Source of the DNA: an uncultured Burkholderiales bacterium
GTDB lineage: Bacteria; Pseudomonadota; Gammaproteobacteria; Burkholderiales; Burkholderiaceae
DNA length: 64,000 nt
NCBI GenBank assembly: GCA_946480465.1
Contig: CAMLJY010000012.1
Span: 59,144-123,143, forward strand
Direction of reading: 5' to 3'
Shown here: piece after piece, positions 20,317 to 30,533 of the stretch
How positions within the stretch are numbered: the stretch's first letter is position 1
Layout of the letters: every line of letters starts with the position of its first letter
Translations under genes and position numbers: made by a program
The notes under the pieces: generated by a model
Database searches by the model: none
What the model was told of the DNA's origin: nothing
The model's input: the letters and a program-made list of their open reading frames with translations, nothing else

Positions 20317-22383
20317 TCAGCCCGCTTCCAGCACCATGAAGTCCAGCCCCGCGATGCCGACCAGCTCGGCGATCGTGTAGCTCGCCGGGCTCACGAAGTT
20401 GCCGGGCGCGGGTCCGGGCGGCGTCGGCAGGGCCGACAGGCCCCAGGGGTTGTAGACGAGCACGGTGTTGTTGTCCGGGTTGTTGGGCTCGGCGTCGATG
20501 ATGAAGTGGGCGTGGCTGCCCACCAGCAACTGGTTGTCGAAGCCGTCCTTCACGGTGTCGGTCACGCCCAGCCACACCACCTTGCCGCCATTGATCATGC
20601 TGGCCATCGTCGATTCCAGCTGGGCCCGCGCGGCCGGGTCGTTGCGGTCGACCGGCATCGGCACCAGGTAGCCGTTGTCGCCGAAGCTGGCGCCCGGCTC
20701 GCTGACGGCGATGACCTTGCTCTTCACCAGCGTGCCGAGCGGATCACCCTGGCCGCCCTCGATCGCGGCATAGGTGTTGCGGCCGGTGCTCTCGGCACGC
20801 GGCAGGATGCCCAGCGAATTGGCCTGGGCATAGGCTTTCTCCAGCAGCGGCACCCAGATCTCGCCGTTCAGGTCCTTGTCCGCCGGGCCCGCATAGGCCA
20901 ACGTGCTGGCGCCGGCCTCCGGCACCGGCAGCATGTCGTTCACCGTCACCCAGTGCGCCCGGCCGCTGGCGTCGAAGAAGCGCACGCCCCAGCTGCGGGC
21001 CCCATCGAGCGGCGCGTTCTCGACGAAGAGCGCCTGCAGCGCCGTCGGCCTGGTCGCCGCCAGGCCGCCGATGGCGGCGATCAGGTAGCAGTCGCCCGCG
21101 GTGCCCTGGTTGACGTCGGACACCGCGATGCCGTCGACGAACAGGGCGCCGTCGGACTTGGCGTAGGACGCCGCCACCGACTGCGCCGCGCCGGTGGCGC
21201 TGTCGCCCGCAGTGCTGGCGCCGGGCAGGTCGCCGCCCAGCAGCCACTTGTCGATCAGCTTGTCCAGCAGGTCGGGCGAAACGCCGGCCGCCAGGCTGCC
21301 CAGCTCGGTGCGCTCGGCATTGCCACCCTGGTAGAAGCGGTTGGCCTCGGAGCCTTCGACGAGGCGCGAGAAGACATAACTCAGATAGTCCGCGGCCGCG
21401 CCGTTGCCGGCGAAGGCCGCCGTGCCGCGCGCCGCCAGCGCCTGCAGGTCGGCCACCTCCTGCCCCGTGATCGGCGCATTGCCGTCGGCCTTGTGCGACG
21501 CGACGACGCCGCGCAGCATGGCCACCAGCTCGCCGTGGGTCATCGTGTTCGGCGCATCGGCCAGCGGCTGCGCGGCGGCATGGGCGCCGGGCGTGGAGGC
21601 GGATGCCGGGCCCAGCGCCTGCTCGATCGCGGTGCGCAGCGACGGCGTCTGGATCACGCTGGTCCAGCCGGCCGGCGCGGCGAGATCGTTGTCGCCATCG
21701 ATGTCCAGGCCGAGCGCGTTCTCCAGCGCATCGAGCGCGTCCGCATCGACCAGGTTGCCACTGACGAGCGCGCCGCTGGCATCGAAGCCGGCGTCGAACA
21801 CGTTGCCGTCCCCGTCCTCCGCGAAGACCCGCCAGCCGCCGCCGTCCTCGGGCACCGCCTCGACGATCTCCCAGCCCGCGGGCAGCAGCTGGTCGTCCAG
21901 CGGCACCCCGCCGACCGTGAGCGTGGCGCTCGTCGTCGCACCGCCGATGCGGTAGTGGCCCAGTTCGTTCATGAAGAGGTTGGCCAGGCCGCCTTGCAGC
22001 AGCACGTCGCCCTCGCCGAAGGCGCCGCTGTCGTTCAGGTCGAGCTTGTACTGCTCTTCCGCGGCGTAGAGCGCGGCGCCCTGCAGCACGGCGAGCGTCG
22101 ACGCATCGGCGCGTCCGGCGCTGTCGAGCATGATCTGCGCCAGCAGGTCCTCGTCCTCGTCGCTGCGGACGAAGAGCTTGTAGCCCGTGCCGTCCTTCTC
22201 CACCGCCACCGCCGACCAGCCGAATGTGGAGTCGTCGATCGACGCCAGGCCATCGAGGGAGACCTTGACGGCATTGGCCATCGTGGTGCCGACGGCCCAG
22301 CTGCCGTCGCCGGTGATGACGAGCATCGCACTGCCGATGTGGCGCGCATGCGGTTCGAGGACCTCGACCTTCGCGGTGGGCAT
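20317..22383 (-). CDS. Bacterial calpain-like cysteine protease with N-terminal Trp-rich repeats
   Basis: A 688-residue protein. The C-terminal half is a calpain (C2) domain: Cys432 in QGTAGDCYLIAAIGG, His624 in GSHAHFI and Asn645 in VYNPWG form the triad. The N-terminal half has two Trp/Gly/Asp repeats (about residues 54-91 and 169-210), similar to Trp-rich cell-surface modules, and an EF-hand-like acidic loop (DLNDSGAFGEGD, 115-126). There is no signal peptide; non-classical or type I export, or cytosolic action, is possible. The start ATG at 22383 follows a near-perfect GGAGGTGAT. The EF-like loop suggests calcium dependence (inference). Confidence 0.85.
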   Translation of the reverse strand: MPTAKVEVLEPHARHIGSAMLVITGDGSWAVGTTMANAVKVSLDGLASIDDSTFGWSAVAVEKDGTGYKLFVRSDEDEDLLAQIMLDSAGRADASTLAVLQGAALYAAEEQYKLDLNDSGAFGEGDVLLQGGLANLFMNELGHYRIGGATTSATLTVGGVPLDDQLLPAGWEIVEAVPEDGGGWRVFAEDGDGNVFDAGFDASGALVSGNLVDADALDALENALGLDIDGDNDLAAPAGWTSVIQTPSLRTAIEQALGPASASTPGAHAAAQPLADAPNTMTHGELVAMLRGVVASHKADGNAPITGQEVADLQALAARGTAAFAGNGAAADYLSYVFSRLVEGSEANRFYQGGNAERTELGSLAAGVSPDLLDKLIDKWLLGGDLPGASTAGDSATGAAQSVAASYAKSDGALFVDGIAVSDVNQGTAGDCYLIAAIGGLAATRPTALQALFVENAPLDGARSWGVRFFDASGRAHWVTVNDMLPVPEAGASTLAYAGPADKDLNGEIWVPLLEKAYAQANSLGILPRAESTGRNTYAAIEGGQGDPLGTLVKSKVIAVSEPGASFGDNGYLVPMPVDRNDPAARAQLESTMASMINGGKVVWLGVTDTVKDGFDNQLLVGSHAHFIIDAEPNNPDNNTVLVYNPWGLSALPTPPGPAPGNFVSPASYTIAELVGIAGLDFMVLEAG

Positions 22384-22694
22384 GGAATCACCTCCAGGGA
22401 ATTGCTGTTACCTTGGGCACGCTCGCCCAGGCGCCGCGTGTTCAGCGCGGCACCGAGGACCGCCGGACTATCCGCCGGGGAAGGCCAGACATCAACTGCC
22501 CTGTGACAAAAGGTGGATCGAGGCTGTTCCACCAGCGCCGATCAACCGCTGAGGCCGCAGCCAAGGACGATTCACCGAGCCCGTGCTCGACCCGTTGCTG
22601 CGGACCCGTCAACCAAGCGCATCATCCCTGCTTCGGAGGCTCTTCATGCCAGCAACCGAGGCCTAGGATCTCCGCTTCCTTAGGGCGCTATCAC
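22384..22694. other. Intergenic region upstream of the calpain gene, lower GC
   Basis: The 311 bp between the calpain start (minus) and a small plus-strand gene show no recognisable promoter or RNA. By eye GC drops towards 58-60%, against about 70% in the flanks. This marks the start of an atypical stretch extending to about 24430. Confidence 0.45.
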
Positions 22695-22943
22695 ATGCCT
22701 CGCGTGCCTCTCACCGGCCATCGAACAGATCAATCTCTGGAGTTGCGTCGCGGCAAGCGTCTGCTTTACGTGTTCGATCTGACGCGGCTGGTTGAGATGT
22801 GGTTGGTCCGGTTCGGCGATGGATTCTCAGGCCCCAACGAGTTCATGTTGGCCCTGGTGGGCTCGAACAGCGCAACACCGCTGCCCCTGGAACATCACTC
22901 CGTCTGGACAAGTCTGCTCACGGTCGCGTTGACGAAACCGTGA
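22695..22943 (+). CDS. Small hypothetical protein, possibly the first half of a frameshifted gene
   Basis: An 82-residue frame from the ATG at 22695. Its end (FMLALVGSNSATPLPLEHHS) faintly resembles the strand before the C-terminal part of amidase/PGRP-type domains, and the next frame, starting at 22940, could continue such a fold. I cannot tell whether these are two short genes or one gene with a -1 frameshift near 22930. GC3 is lower than in the neighbours. Confidence 0.4.
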   Translation: MPRVPLTGHRTDQSLELRRGKRLLYVFDLTRLVEMWLVRFGDGFSGPNEFMLALVGSNSATPLPLEHHSVWTSLLTVALTKP

Positions 22944-23086
22944 ACGACGCGCAGAACGCTTCTCTCGCCTGGCTTGTCGGGTTTCTTTCTCGAGCGTTTG
23001 GGGTGTCGATGACAGAAGTGTTTCGTCACCCGACCGTTGCTCGCAAGAACCAGACGGAAGCCAGCACGGCCAAATGGGTCCAGTGA
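22940..23086 (+). CDS. Short reading frame, possible second half of the preceding gene
   Basis: About 48 codons from a GTG at 22940, reading SLAWLVGFLSRAFGVSMTEV then FRHPTVARKNQTEAST. The helix plus H-x3-x-RK-x-TEA pattern is like the end of peptidoglycan amidase-type domains (tentative). It overlaps the last codons of the frame before it and the first codons of the gene at 23074, which suggests the three were once a coupled unit. Confidence 0.35.
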   Translation: MNDAQNASLAWLVGFLSRAFGVSMTEVFRHPTVARKNQTEASTAKWVQ

Positions 23087-23538
23087 ATTGCCGACACCTC
23101 GTTCAAACGCTGCTGGCGGCGGCAGCGGCAGGCTTGGTCAGTGCAAGCTTGGCGGCTTCATCGCCAGCGAACGACGGCACCGAACCAATCACCCGACCCA
23201 GTGGACTGGGACCGGTCCGATGGATCGTCATCGAGGAGAACGCCGCCAAAGCCAAGTCCGCAGCCGCTGGCGTTGATTGCGCGAAGTTCGTCCTGACGCA
23301 GCAACGGGCGAAGAGGCAACTGACCCAGGCTCGCCAGATCGACGAGCATGATTTCAACCACATGATCACTTGGCTGCCGTGCTATGCGAGCGGGCGCGTC
23401 GGCTTCACGAGTGGACGCCAGGCGTCCTGGTCGATTCGGGAGGACGGTGCCGCGTGGTTGCGGTTCGACAGCGGCGAGGAGATGTACTTGTACTGTCCCC
23501 GCTGCCGGCTTCCCCGAACGGGCTCATGGATGTACTGA
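23074..23538 (+). CDS. Exported protein of unknown function with paired Cys
   Basis: A 154-residue protein with a signal peptide (VQTLLAAAAAGLVSASLAAS). The mature part has CAKFVLTQQRAKRQL, then LPCYASGRVGFTSGRQASWS, and ends with MYLYCPRCRLPRTG. The Cys spacing (single Cys, single Cys, CPRC) suggests disulfides or a metal site. I recall similar periplasmic hypothetical proteins in proteobacteria but no function. Its ATG lies inside the end of the preceding short frame. GC is below that of the flanks. Confidence 0.65.
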   Translation: MGPVNCRHLVQTLLAAAAAGLVSASLAASSPANDGTEPITRPSGLGPVRWIVIEENAAKAKSAAAGVDCAKFVLTQQRAKRQLTQARQIDEHDFNHMITWLPCYASGRVGFTSGRQASWSIREDGAAWLRFDSGEEMYLYCPRCRLPRTGSWMY

Positions 23539-23590
23539 CAAGCCGTGAGCGACATGCCGTCCTGCAGTCCGATCAACGCGTTGGCGATGT

Positions 23591-23701
23591 TCAAACCCGC
23601 TCGATGACCACGGTGATGCCCTGCCCGACACCAATGCCCATCGTGCACAGCGCGTAGCGCCCCCCCCGGGCCGCCATTTGCGCGGTGAAGCTGCTAAGTA
23701 G
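23591..23701 (-). pseudogene. Thiolase C-terminal remnant
   Basis: The last 36 or so codons of a minus-strand frame read AQMAARGGRYALCTMGIGVG, then QGITVVIERV and stop. This is the C-terminal signature of acetyl-CoA acetyltransferases, including the catalytic Cys of the C-x-G-x-G loop region (here the loop reads CTMGIGVG). Upstream there is no thiolase sequence. It is a fragment only. Confidence 0.7.
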
Positions 23702-23783
23702 CCGTTGTGACCAGCCGCGCGCCGCTGGTGATCCCGGTTCCACCTGATGCTGCGCGCCCTTCCCGCCCCCGCGCGCATCGTGC

Positions 23784-24243
23784 TCACACCCGGCACTCGC
23801 CAGCAAGGACGCGGGCCATCTCCTGCAGGGCCCGCACGCAGTCCCCCCGCGTGAACGCGCCACCCAGGCACGAGCGCAAGGCGGACGGCGGATCCCGATC
23901 GGTGCAGAAGGCCTTGGCGGAGACAGGCGGCATGCCCAGGGCCTGCAGCCGCCCGCTCGCTTAGCAGGTTGTGCCAGGCGCCAGCCCCGCCAGCGATGGT
24001 GGAACGGCGGGCGGCAGCATGCCGTAGGCGTCGTTTTCGATCATCGGAATGCTGTAGCGGCCCGCGGTATCGGCGATCTGTTCGCACCGGCGGATCGGCA
24101 GGGTGGCGGTGGTGGGGTTTTGCAGGTTGGGGCAGACGTACAACGCGCCGATGGGCGTGGTGCGGCAGGCCTCCTCGAAGGCGTCTGGTCAGCAGCCGGC
24201 GATCGTCCGCATCCAGCGGCTCCAGGGCCACCCCCTTGGGGGC
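23784..24243 (-). pseudogene. MocR-type (GntR/aminotransferase) regulator remnant, frameshifted
   Basis: Pieces of the PLP-aminotransferase domain of a MocR-family regulator occur in order but in different frames. They are GVALEPLDADDRRLL, then a frameshift to DAFEEACRTTPIG-LYVCPNLQNPTTATLP and IPMIENDAYGMLPP, and finally, after a gap, AKAFCTDRDPPSALRSCLGG and GDCVRALQEMARVLA ending at 23784. The PLP-binding Lys region and the N-terminal DNA-binding domain are missing. The gene is decayed by at least one frameshift and an internal deletion. Confidence 0.65.
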
Positions 24244-24412
24244 TCGAAGTGTCGAAGACGGGCCAGGCAATGCAGCTGCGCTGCGTAGATGAGCAGGAAA
24301 GAGGCGTAGGAGTTCATGGACCGGTCGTCGTAGTGCCGAAAGTACTCGGCCATCCTGGTGAGGTGCCGGTCCTCCCGGGCCAGGTACAGATCATCCGGCC
24401 CTCCGCTGCGGC
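24244..24412 (-). other. Short open stretch of unknown origin next to the MocR remnant
   Basis: On the minus strand about 55 codons read with protein-like composition (DDLYLAREDRHLTRMAEYF, then DRSMNSYASFLLIYAAQLHC) and then run into the MocR remnant out of context. There is no start codon with a good ribosome site and no recognised family. It is probably another gene fragment joined by deletion. Confidence 0.35.
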
Positions 24413-24435
24413 GGAGCGCCCCAAGCCAGCCGGAC

Positions 24436-24675
24436 TTATGTCACTCGTGTGCGCAAGCCGGCAGGCGGTAACGGCACCACCACCGGCCGCGCCACGTCAC
24501 GCCCCATCAGCGCCCGCGCGAAGAAATACTCCGTGCGATCACGCTCGGACAGCGTGTCGAGGTCGACCAAGCCGTGCTCGTCGCACGGAAAGACGTAGTC
24601 GTGGCCATCCGGGCCGGTAGCTGCGAAACGCAGCTCGAACCGGCCGCCGGCGCACAGCGGCGTCGAGGATTCCAT
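24436..24675 (-). CDS. Small conserved-type hypothetical protein
   Basis: A 79-residue soluble protein beginning at the ATG at 24675 with GAGGAGA upstream. It reads GRFELRFAATGPDGHDYVFP then CDEHGLVDLDTLSERDR, a compact beta-beta-alpha pattern with an acidic middle. Similar short proteins occur in Burkholderiales; the function is unknown. It lies 105 bp upstream of the ftsZ end on the same strand as lpxC, at the edge of the inserted region. Confidence 0.6.
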   Translation of the reverse strand: MESSTPLCAGGRFELRFAATGPDGHDYVFPCDEHGLVDLDTLSERDRTEYFFARALMGRDVARPVVVPLPPAGLRTRVT

Positions 24676-24780
24676 ATCCGCTCTCCTCGCGAAGCGCTCC
24701 GGTCTGCCGGCCCCTCGAACTCCACCGGCACCACCCGCGGCGCGGTCCTTCGACCGCGCCACGCTTCACAGCTCACAGCC

Positions 24781-25998
24781 TCAATCGGCCTGCTTGCGCA
24801 GGAACGCCGGGATCTCGATCTCGTCCATGCCGTTCGACGACAGCGCCTCCACCTTCGCCGCCGCCTGCGTGCGCGCCGAGCGCCAGACGCTGGGCGTGGA
24901 CAGGCCGCTGTAGTCGGTGGTCATCGTCGCCGTGCCGGGCTGCGCCACGTTGTTGAGGATCGGCAGGTTGTCGGTGCCGGTGCGCAGCGCATGCGCGGTG
25001 GTGGGCTGCACCACCGTCAGCGGCGCCGCTTGAGGCTTGGCCGAAGAGCGCGACAGGCCGGTGGCGATCACCGTGACGCGCAGCTGGTCGCCCAGCGTGT
25101 CGTCGTAGGCGGCGCCGTAGATGATGTGCGCGTCCTCGGCGGCGTAGCGGCGGATGGTGTTCATCGCCGCCTTGCTCTCGTTCAGCTTGAAGTTGTTCTT
25201 GTTCGCCGCGATCAGCACCAGCACGCCCTTGGCGCCGGAGAGGTCGATGCCTTCCAGCAGCGGGCAGGCCACCGCCAGCTCGGCCGCCTTGTGCGCGCGG
25301 TCCGGGCCGCCGGCGATCGCCGTGCCCATCATCGCCTTGCCGGGCTCGCTCATCACCGTCTTCACGTCCTCGAAGTCGACGTTGACGAGGCCGTGCATGT
25401 GGATGATGTCGCTGATGCCGCCGACGGCGTTCTTCAGCACGTCGTTGGCCTGGGCGAAGGCCTGGTCCTGCGTCACGTCGTCGCCCAGCACGTCGAGCAG
25501 CTTCTCGTTCAGCACCACGATCAGGCTGTCCACGTTGGACTCCAGCTCGGTGGTGCCGGCGTCGGCCTGCTTCATGCGGCGGTTGCCTTCGAACTCGAAG
25601 GGCTTGGTGACGACGCCGACCGTCAGGATGCCCATTTCCTTGGCGATGCGCGCCACCACCGGTGCCGCGCCGGTGCCGGTGCCGCCGCCCATGCCGGCGG
25701 TGATGAAGACCATGTGCGCGCCTTCCAGCGCGGTGCGCACGCGGTTCTCGGCTTCCTCCGCCGCGGCCTTGCCCTTCTCCGGCTTGCCGCCGGCGCCCAG
25801 GCCGTTGTCGCCGAGCTGGATCAGCGTGTGCGCGCTGGAGCGGTTGAGCGCCTGCGCATCGGTGTTGGCGCAGACGAACTCCACGCCCTGGACCCCCTGC
25901 GTGATCATGTGCTCGACGGCGTTGCCGCCGCCGCCTCCCACGCCCACCACCTTGATGCGGGTGCCTTGGTCGAATTCTTCGATCATCTCGATAGGCAT
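24781..25998 (-). CDS. ftsZ: Cell division protein FtsZ
   Basis: A 405-residue tubulin-like GTPase that forms the Z-ring. It has the glycine-rich GTP loop GGGTGTGAAPVVA, the N-terminal VGVGGGGGNAVEHMI block and the T7-loop NVDFEDVKTVM. The C-terminal conserved peptide IEIPAFLRKQAD binds FtsA and other partners. A variable linker of about 60 residues precedes the tail. The start is ATG at 25998 with AGGAGGT upstream. It is the last dcw gene here, 83 bp after ftsA. Confidence 0.98.
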   Translation of the reverse strand: MPIEMIEEFDQGTRIKVVGVGGGGGNAVEHMITQGVQGVEFVCANTDAQALNRSSAHTLIQLGDNGLGAGGKPEKGKAAAEEAENRVRTALEGAHMVFITAGMGGGTGTGAAPVVARIAKEMGILTVGVVTKPFEFEGNRRMKQADAGTTELESNVDSLIVVLNEKLLDVLGDDVTQDQAFAQANDVLKNAVGGISDIIHMHGLVNVDFEDVKTVMSEPGKAMMGTAIAGGPDRAHKAAELAVACPLLEGIDLSGAKGVLVLIAANKNNFKLNESKAAMNTIRRYAAEDAHIIYGAAYDDTLGDQLRVTVIATGLSRSSAKPQAAPLTVVQPTTAHALRTGTDNLPILNNVAQPGTATMTTDYSGLSTPSVWRSARTQAAAKVEALSSNGMDEIEIPAFLRKQAD

Positions 25999-26081
25999 GT
26001 GAAACCTCCTAGTCTTTCGTCAAGCAGTTGCCGGTTGATTGCAATAAACAGCTAAAGAGCACGGGACGTTGACCATCCCTG

Positions 26082-27314
26082 TTAGAAATTCCCCAGGAAC
26101 CAATCCTTGGCGCGCCCGAAGAGGGTCTGGACCGATCCGGCCTGCGCAGCCGCCTTCAGTCCACGCGCACGGGCCAGGCGGGCTTCCTCCAGCAAGCCCA
26201 TCACCGTGGCCGATCGCGGGTTGGCCACCATGTCGAACAGCGGTCCGTTGTAGGTGGGCAGTCCCTTGCGGACGGGTTTGAGGAAGATGTCCTCGCCCAG
26301 CTCCACCATGCCGGGCATCACCGCCGAGCCCCCGGTGATCACGATGCCGGACGAGAGCAGTTCCTCGTAGCCGGACTCGCGGATCACCTGGTGCACCAGC
26401 GAATAGATTTCTTCGACGCGCGGCTCGATGACGCCGGACAGGGCCTGGCGGCTGAGCATGCGCGGGGCGCGGTCGCCGAGCCCGGGAACCTCCAGGTTCT
26501 CGCTCGGATCGGCCAGCAGTTGTTTGGCGACGCCGTATTCGACCTTGATCTCTTCGGCGTCTTTCGTCGGCGTGCGCAGCGCCATCGCGATGTCGCTGGT
26601 GATCAGGTCGCCGGCAATGGGAATGACCGCGGTGTGGCGCACGCTGCCGTCGGTGTAGATGGACACGTCGGTCGTTCCGGCACCGATGTCGACCACGGCC
26701 ACGCCCAGGTCTTTCTCGTCTTCCGTCAGCACCGCGGCGGCGGAAGCGCTGGGGTTCAGCACCAGGCGTTCCACCTCCAGCCCGCAGCGGCGCACGCACT
26801 TCAGGATGTTCTCGGCCGCGCTCTGCGCGCCGGTCACGATGTGCACCTTCACCTCGAGCCGGCTGCCGCTCATGCCGATCGGCTCCTTCACCTCGTGGCC
26901 GTCGATGATGAATTCCTGCGGCTCGACCAGCAGCAGGCGCTGGTCGTTCGGGATGTTGATGGCCTTGGCGGTCTCGACCACGCGGTTGACATCGACCGTG
27001 GTCACCTCGCGGTTGTCGCGCACGATGACCATGCCGGTGGAGTTCTGGCCACGGATGTGGCTGCCGGTGATGCCGGTGTAGACCTTCTCGATCTTGCAGG
27101 CGGCCATCATCTCGGCCTCTTTCAGGGCGGCCTGGATGCTCTGCACCGTGGCGTCGATGTTCACGACGACGCCGCGCTTCAGCCCATGCGTGGGCGCCAC
27201 CCCCAGCCCGGCCAGGCGCAGTTCGCCCCCGGGCATCACTTCGGCCGCCACCACCATCACCTTGGCGGTGCCGATGTCGAGCCCGACGACGAGATCCTTG
27301 TATTCCTTGGCCAT
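26082..27314 (-). CDS. ftsA: Cell division protein FtsA
   Basis: A 410-residue actin-like ATPase that tethers FtsZ to the membrane. The N-terminus has the phosphate-1 motif VVGLDIGTAKVMVVAAE. GVAVVDIGAGTTDVSIYTDG is phosphate-2, and IVITGGSAVMPGMVELGE is the adenosine motif. The C-terminal amphipathic helix (QTLFGRAKDWFLGNF) is the membrane anchor. Length is normal. It follows ftsQ by 12 bp. Confidence 0.97.
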   Translation of the reverse strand: MAKEYKDLVVGLDIGTAKVMVVAAEVMPGGELRLAGLGVAPTHGLKRGVVVNIDATVQSIQAALKEAEMMAACKIEKVYTGITGSHIRGQNSTGMVIVRDNREVTTVDVNRVVETAKAINIPNDQRLLLVEPQEFIIDGHEVKEPIGMSGSRLEVKVHIVTGAQSAAENILKCVRRCGLEVERLVLNPSASAAAVLTEDEKDLGVAVVDIGAGTTDVSIYTDGSVRHTAVIPIAGDLITSDIAMALRTPTKDAEEIKVEYGVAKQLLADPSENLEVPGLGDRAPRMLSRQALSGVIEPRVEEIYSLVHQVIRESGYEELLSSGIVITGGSAVMPGMVELGEDIFLKPVRKGLPTYNGPLFDMVANPRSATVMGLLEEARLARARGLKAAAQAGSVQTLFGRAKDWFLGNF

Positions 27315-27326
27315 GATTTTCGTGAG

Positions 27327-28130
27327 TTATCGCTTGCGTGCCGGCGGGGGCGGTGTCATGACGGTGGTGACGCCCTTGAGGCGCACGGCGTAGCCGTCGG
27401 GATGGCGCAGGTCGGCGTACTGCAGCGGACGCTGGTACTGCTGCACCACCTGCTGCACCGTGCGCACGAAACGCCCGGCGCGGGTGATCACCTCGTCGTC
27501 GGTGCCGCGGCCCAGTTCCACCGTGGCGCCGCCGTCCAGCTCCACGCGCCAGGAGCCGCGGCCGGACAGCTTCATCGACTCGATGCCGCCCTCGTCCAGC
27601 CCCTGCAGCACCGGCTCCAGCCGCCGGTACAGCTGCAGCATCTGCGGCGCGCTGCCCTCGGGGCCGCTGAAACGCGGCAGGCCCTCGTCCTCGACGTCGC
27701 CGACGTTGGCCTCGAACACCTCGCCCGCGGTGTTGACGAGCCTGTCGTTGCCGTCGTCCTGCGCCCAGAGGGCGGCGGCGTGGTGTTCTTCCAGCTGCAC
27801 GGCGAGCCGGTTCGGCCAGATGCGGCGCACCACGGCGTGGCGCACCCAGGGCACGGATTCGAAGGCTTCGCGCGCTTCGTCGAGGTCCAGGGTGAAGAAA
27901 TTGCCCTTCAGCTGCGGCGTGGCATTGGCGCGGATGGTGGACGCGCTGTTGCGCACGATCTCGCCCTCGAGCCGGATGCTCTTCAGCGCGAACACCGGCA
28001 GCCGCGCCAGCCACAGCACCGCCGCCGCCGCCATCACCAGGCCGGCGAGGACGAAGGCGGTGCTCGCCGTGACGTGCATCAGGCGCACGTCCGGCGGCAT
28101 CGGGGTGGCGGGGGCGGCGGCGCGGGCCAT
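27327..28130 (-). CDS. ftsQ: Cell division protein FtsQ
   Basis: A 267-residue bitopic inner-membrane protein of the FtsQLB complex. The single membrane helix is at about residues 19-42 (FVLAGLVMAAAAVLWLA). The POTRA domain begins LKSIRLEGEIVRNSASTIRA and the beta domain follows (PWVRHAVVRRIWPNRLAVQLEEH is the conserved junction). I chose the ATG at 28130, four bases after the ddlB stop; an ATG at 28175 would overlap ddlB by 41 bases. Confidence 0.93.
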   Translation of the reverse strand: MARAAAPATPMPPDVRLMHVTASTAFVLAGLVMAAAAVLWLARLPVFALKSIRLEGEIVRNSASTIRANATPQLKGNFFTLDLDEAREAFESVPWVRHAVVRRIWPNRLAVQLEEHHAAALWAQDDGNDRLVNTAGEVFEANVGDVEDEGLPRFSGPEGSAPQMLQLYRRLEPVLQGLDEGGIESMKLSGRGSWRVELDGGATVELGRGTDDEVITRAGRFVRTVQQVVQQYQRPLQYADLRHPDGYAVRLKGVTTVMTPPPPARKR

Positions 28131-28134
28131 GGCG

Positions 28135-29111
28135 TCAGCCTTGGGCCTTTCCGGCTTGCGAATCCAGCGTGGCATTCGCCAGCAGCATCACGCACAGCTG
28201 CTCGTAGCTGATGCCAGCGGCTTTGGCCGACATCGGCACCAGCGAGTGGCCGGTCATGCCTGGAGAGGTGTTCATCTCCAGCAGGAAGGGCTTGCGGTCG
28301 CTGGCGCGGATCATCAGATCGGCCCGCCCCCAACCGCGGCAGCCGAGGGCCCGGTAGGCCGCGACGACGATGCGCTGTATCTCACGTTCTTCGCTCTCCG
28401 GAAGGCCGCTCGGACACAGATAGCGAGTGTCGTCCGTGAAGTATTTGTTCTGGTAGTCGTACTTGCCCTCGGGCGCGACGATGCGGATCACCGGCAGCGC
28501 CTGCGCGCTGATGCCCTGGCCGAGGACGGGGCACGTTACTTCCTCGCCCTCGATGAATTCCTCGCACAGCACGTCGGGGTCGTAAAGCGCTGCCAGCTTC
28601 ACCGCTTCGGCCATGTCCGAATAGCCGGCGACCTTGGTGATGCCGATCGACGAGCCCTCGCGCGGGGGCTTCACGACCAGCGGCAGGCCCAGGTCGTCCG
28701 GCACGGTGCGAATGCGCTCGCGCGATTGGTCGCTGGCGCCCAGCCAGGCCCAGCGCGGCGTCGGCAGGCCCTCGGCCACGAAGACGCGCTTGGTCATGGT
28801 CTTGTCCATGCAGATGGCCGAGGCCATCACGCCGGAGCCGGTGTAGGGCAGGCCCAGCAGTTCCAGCGCACCCTGGACGCTGCCGTCCTCACCATGGCGG
28901 CCGTGCAGCGCGATGAAGACGCGGGCGAAGCCCTCGCGCTTCAACTCGACGAGGTCGCGGGTCGAGGGGTCGAAGGCATAGGCATCCACCCCTTGCGAGC
29001 GCAGCGCGTGCAGCACGCCCGAGCCGGACATCAGCGACACCTCGCGCTCGGCGCTGTCGCCGCCCATCAGAACGGCGCACTTGCCGAGCGCCTTCACGTC
29101 GATGGCCGTGG

Positions 29112-29115
<4 letters not shown>
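28135..29115 (-). CDS. ddlB: D-alanine--D-alanine ligase
   Basis: A 326-residue ATP-grasp enzyme that makes D-Ala-D-Ala for the peptidoglycan stem. Blocks include [49 protein letters not shown] and the metal-binding [18 protein letters not shown]. It overlaps murC by 4 bp (ATGA). Length is slightly above the E. coli enzyme. Confidence 0.96.
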
Positions 29116-30529
<1,414 letters not shown>

Positions 30530-30533
<4 letters not shown>

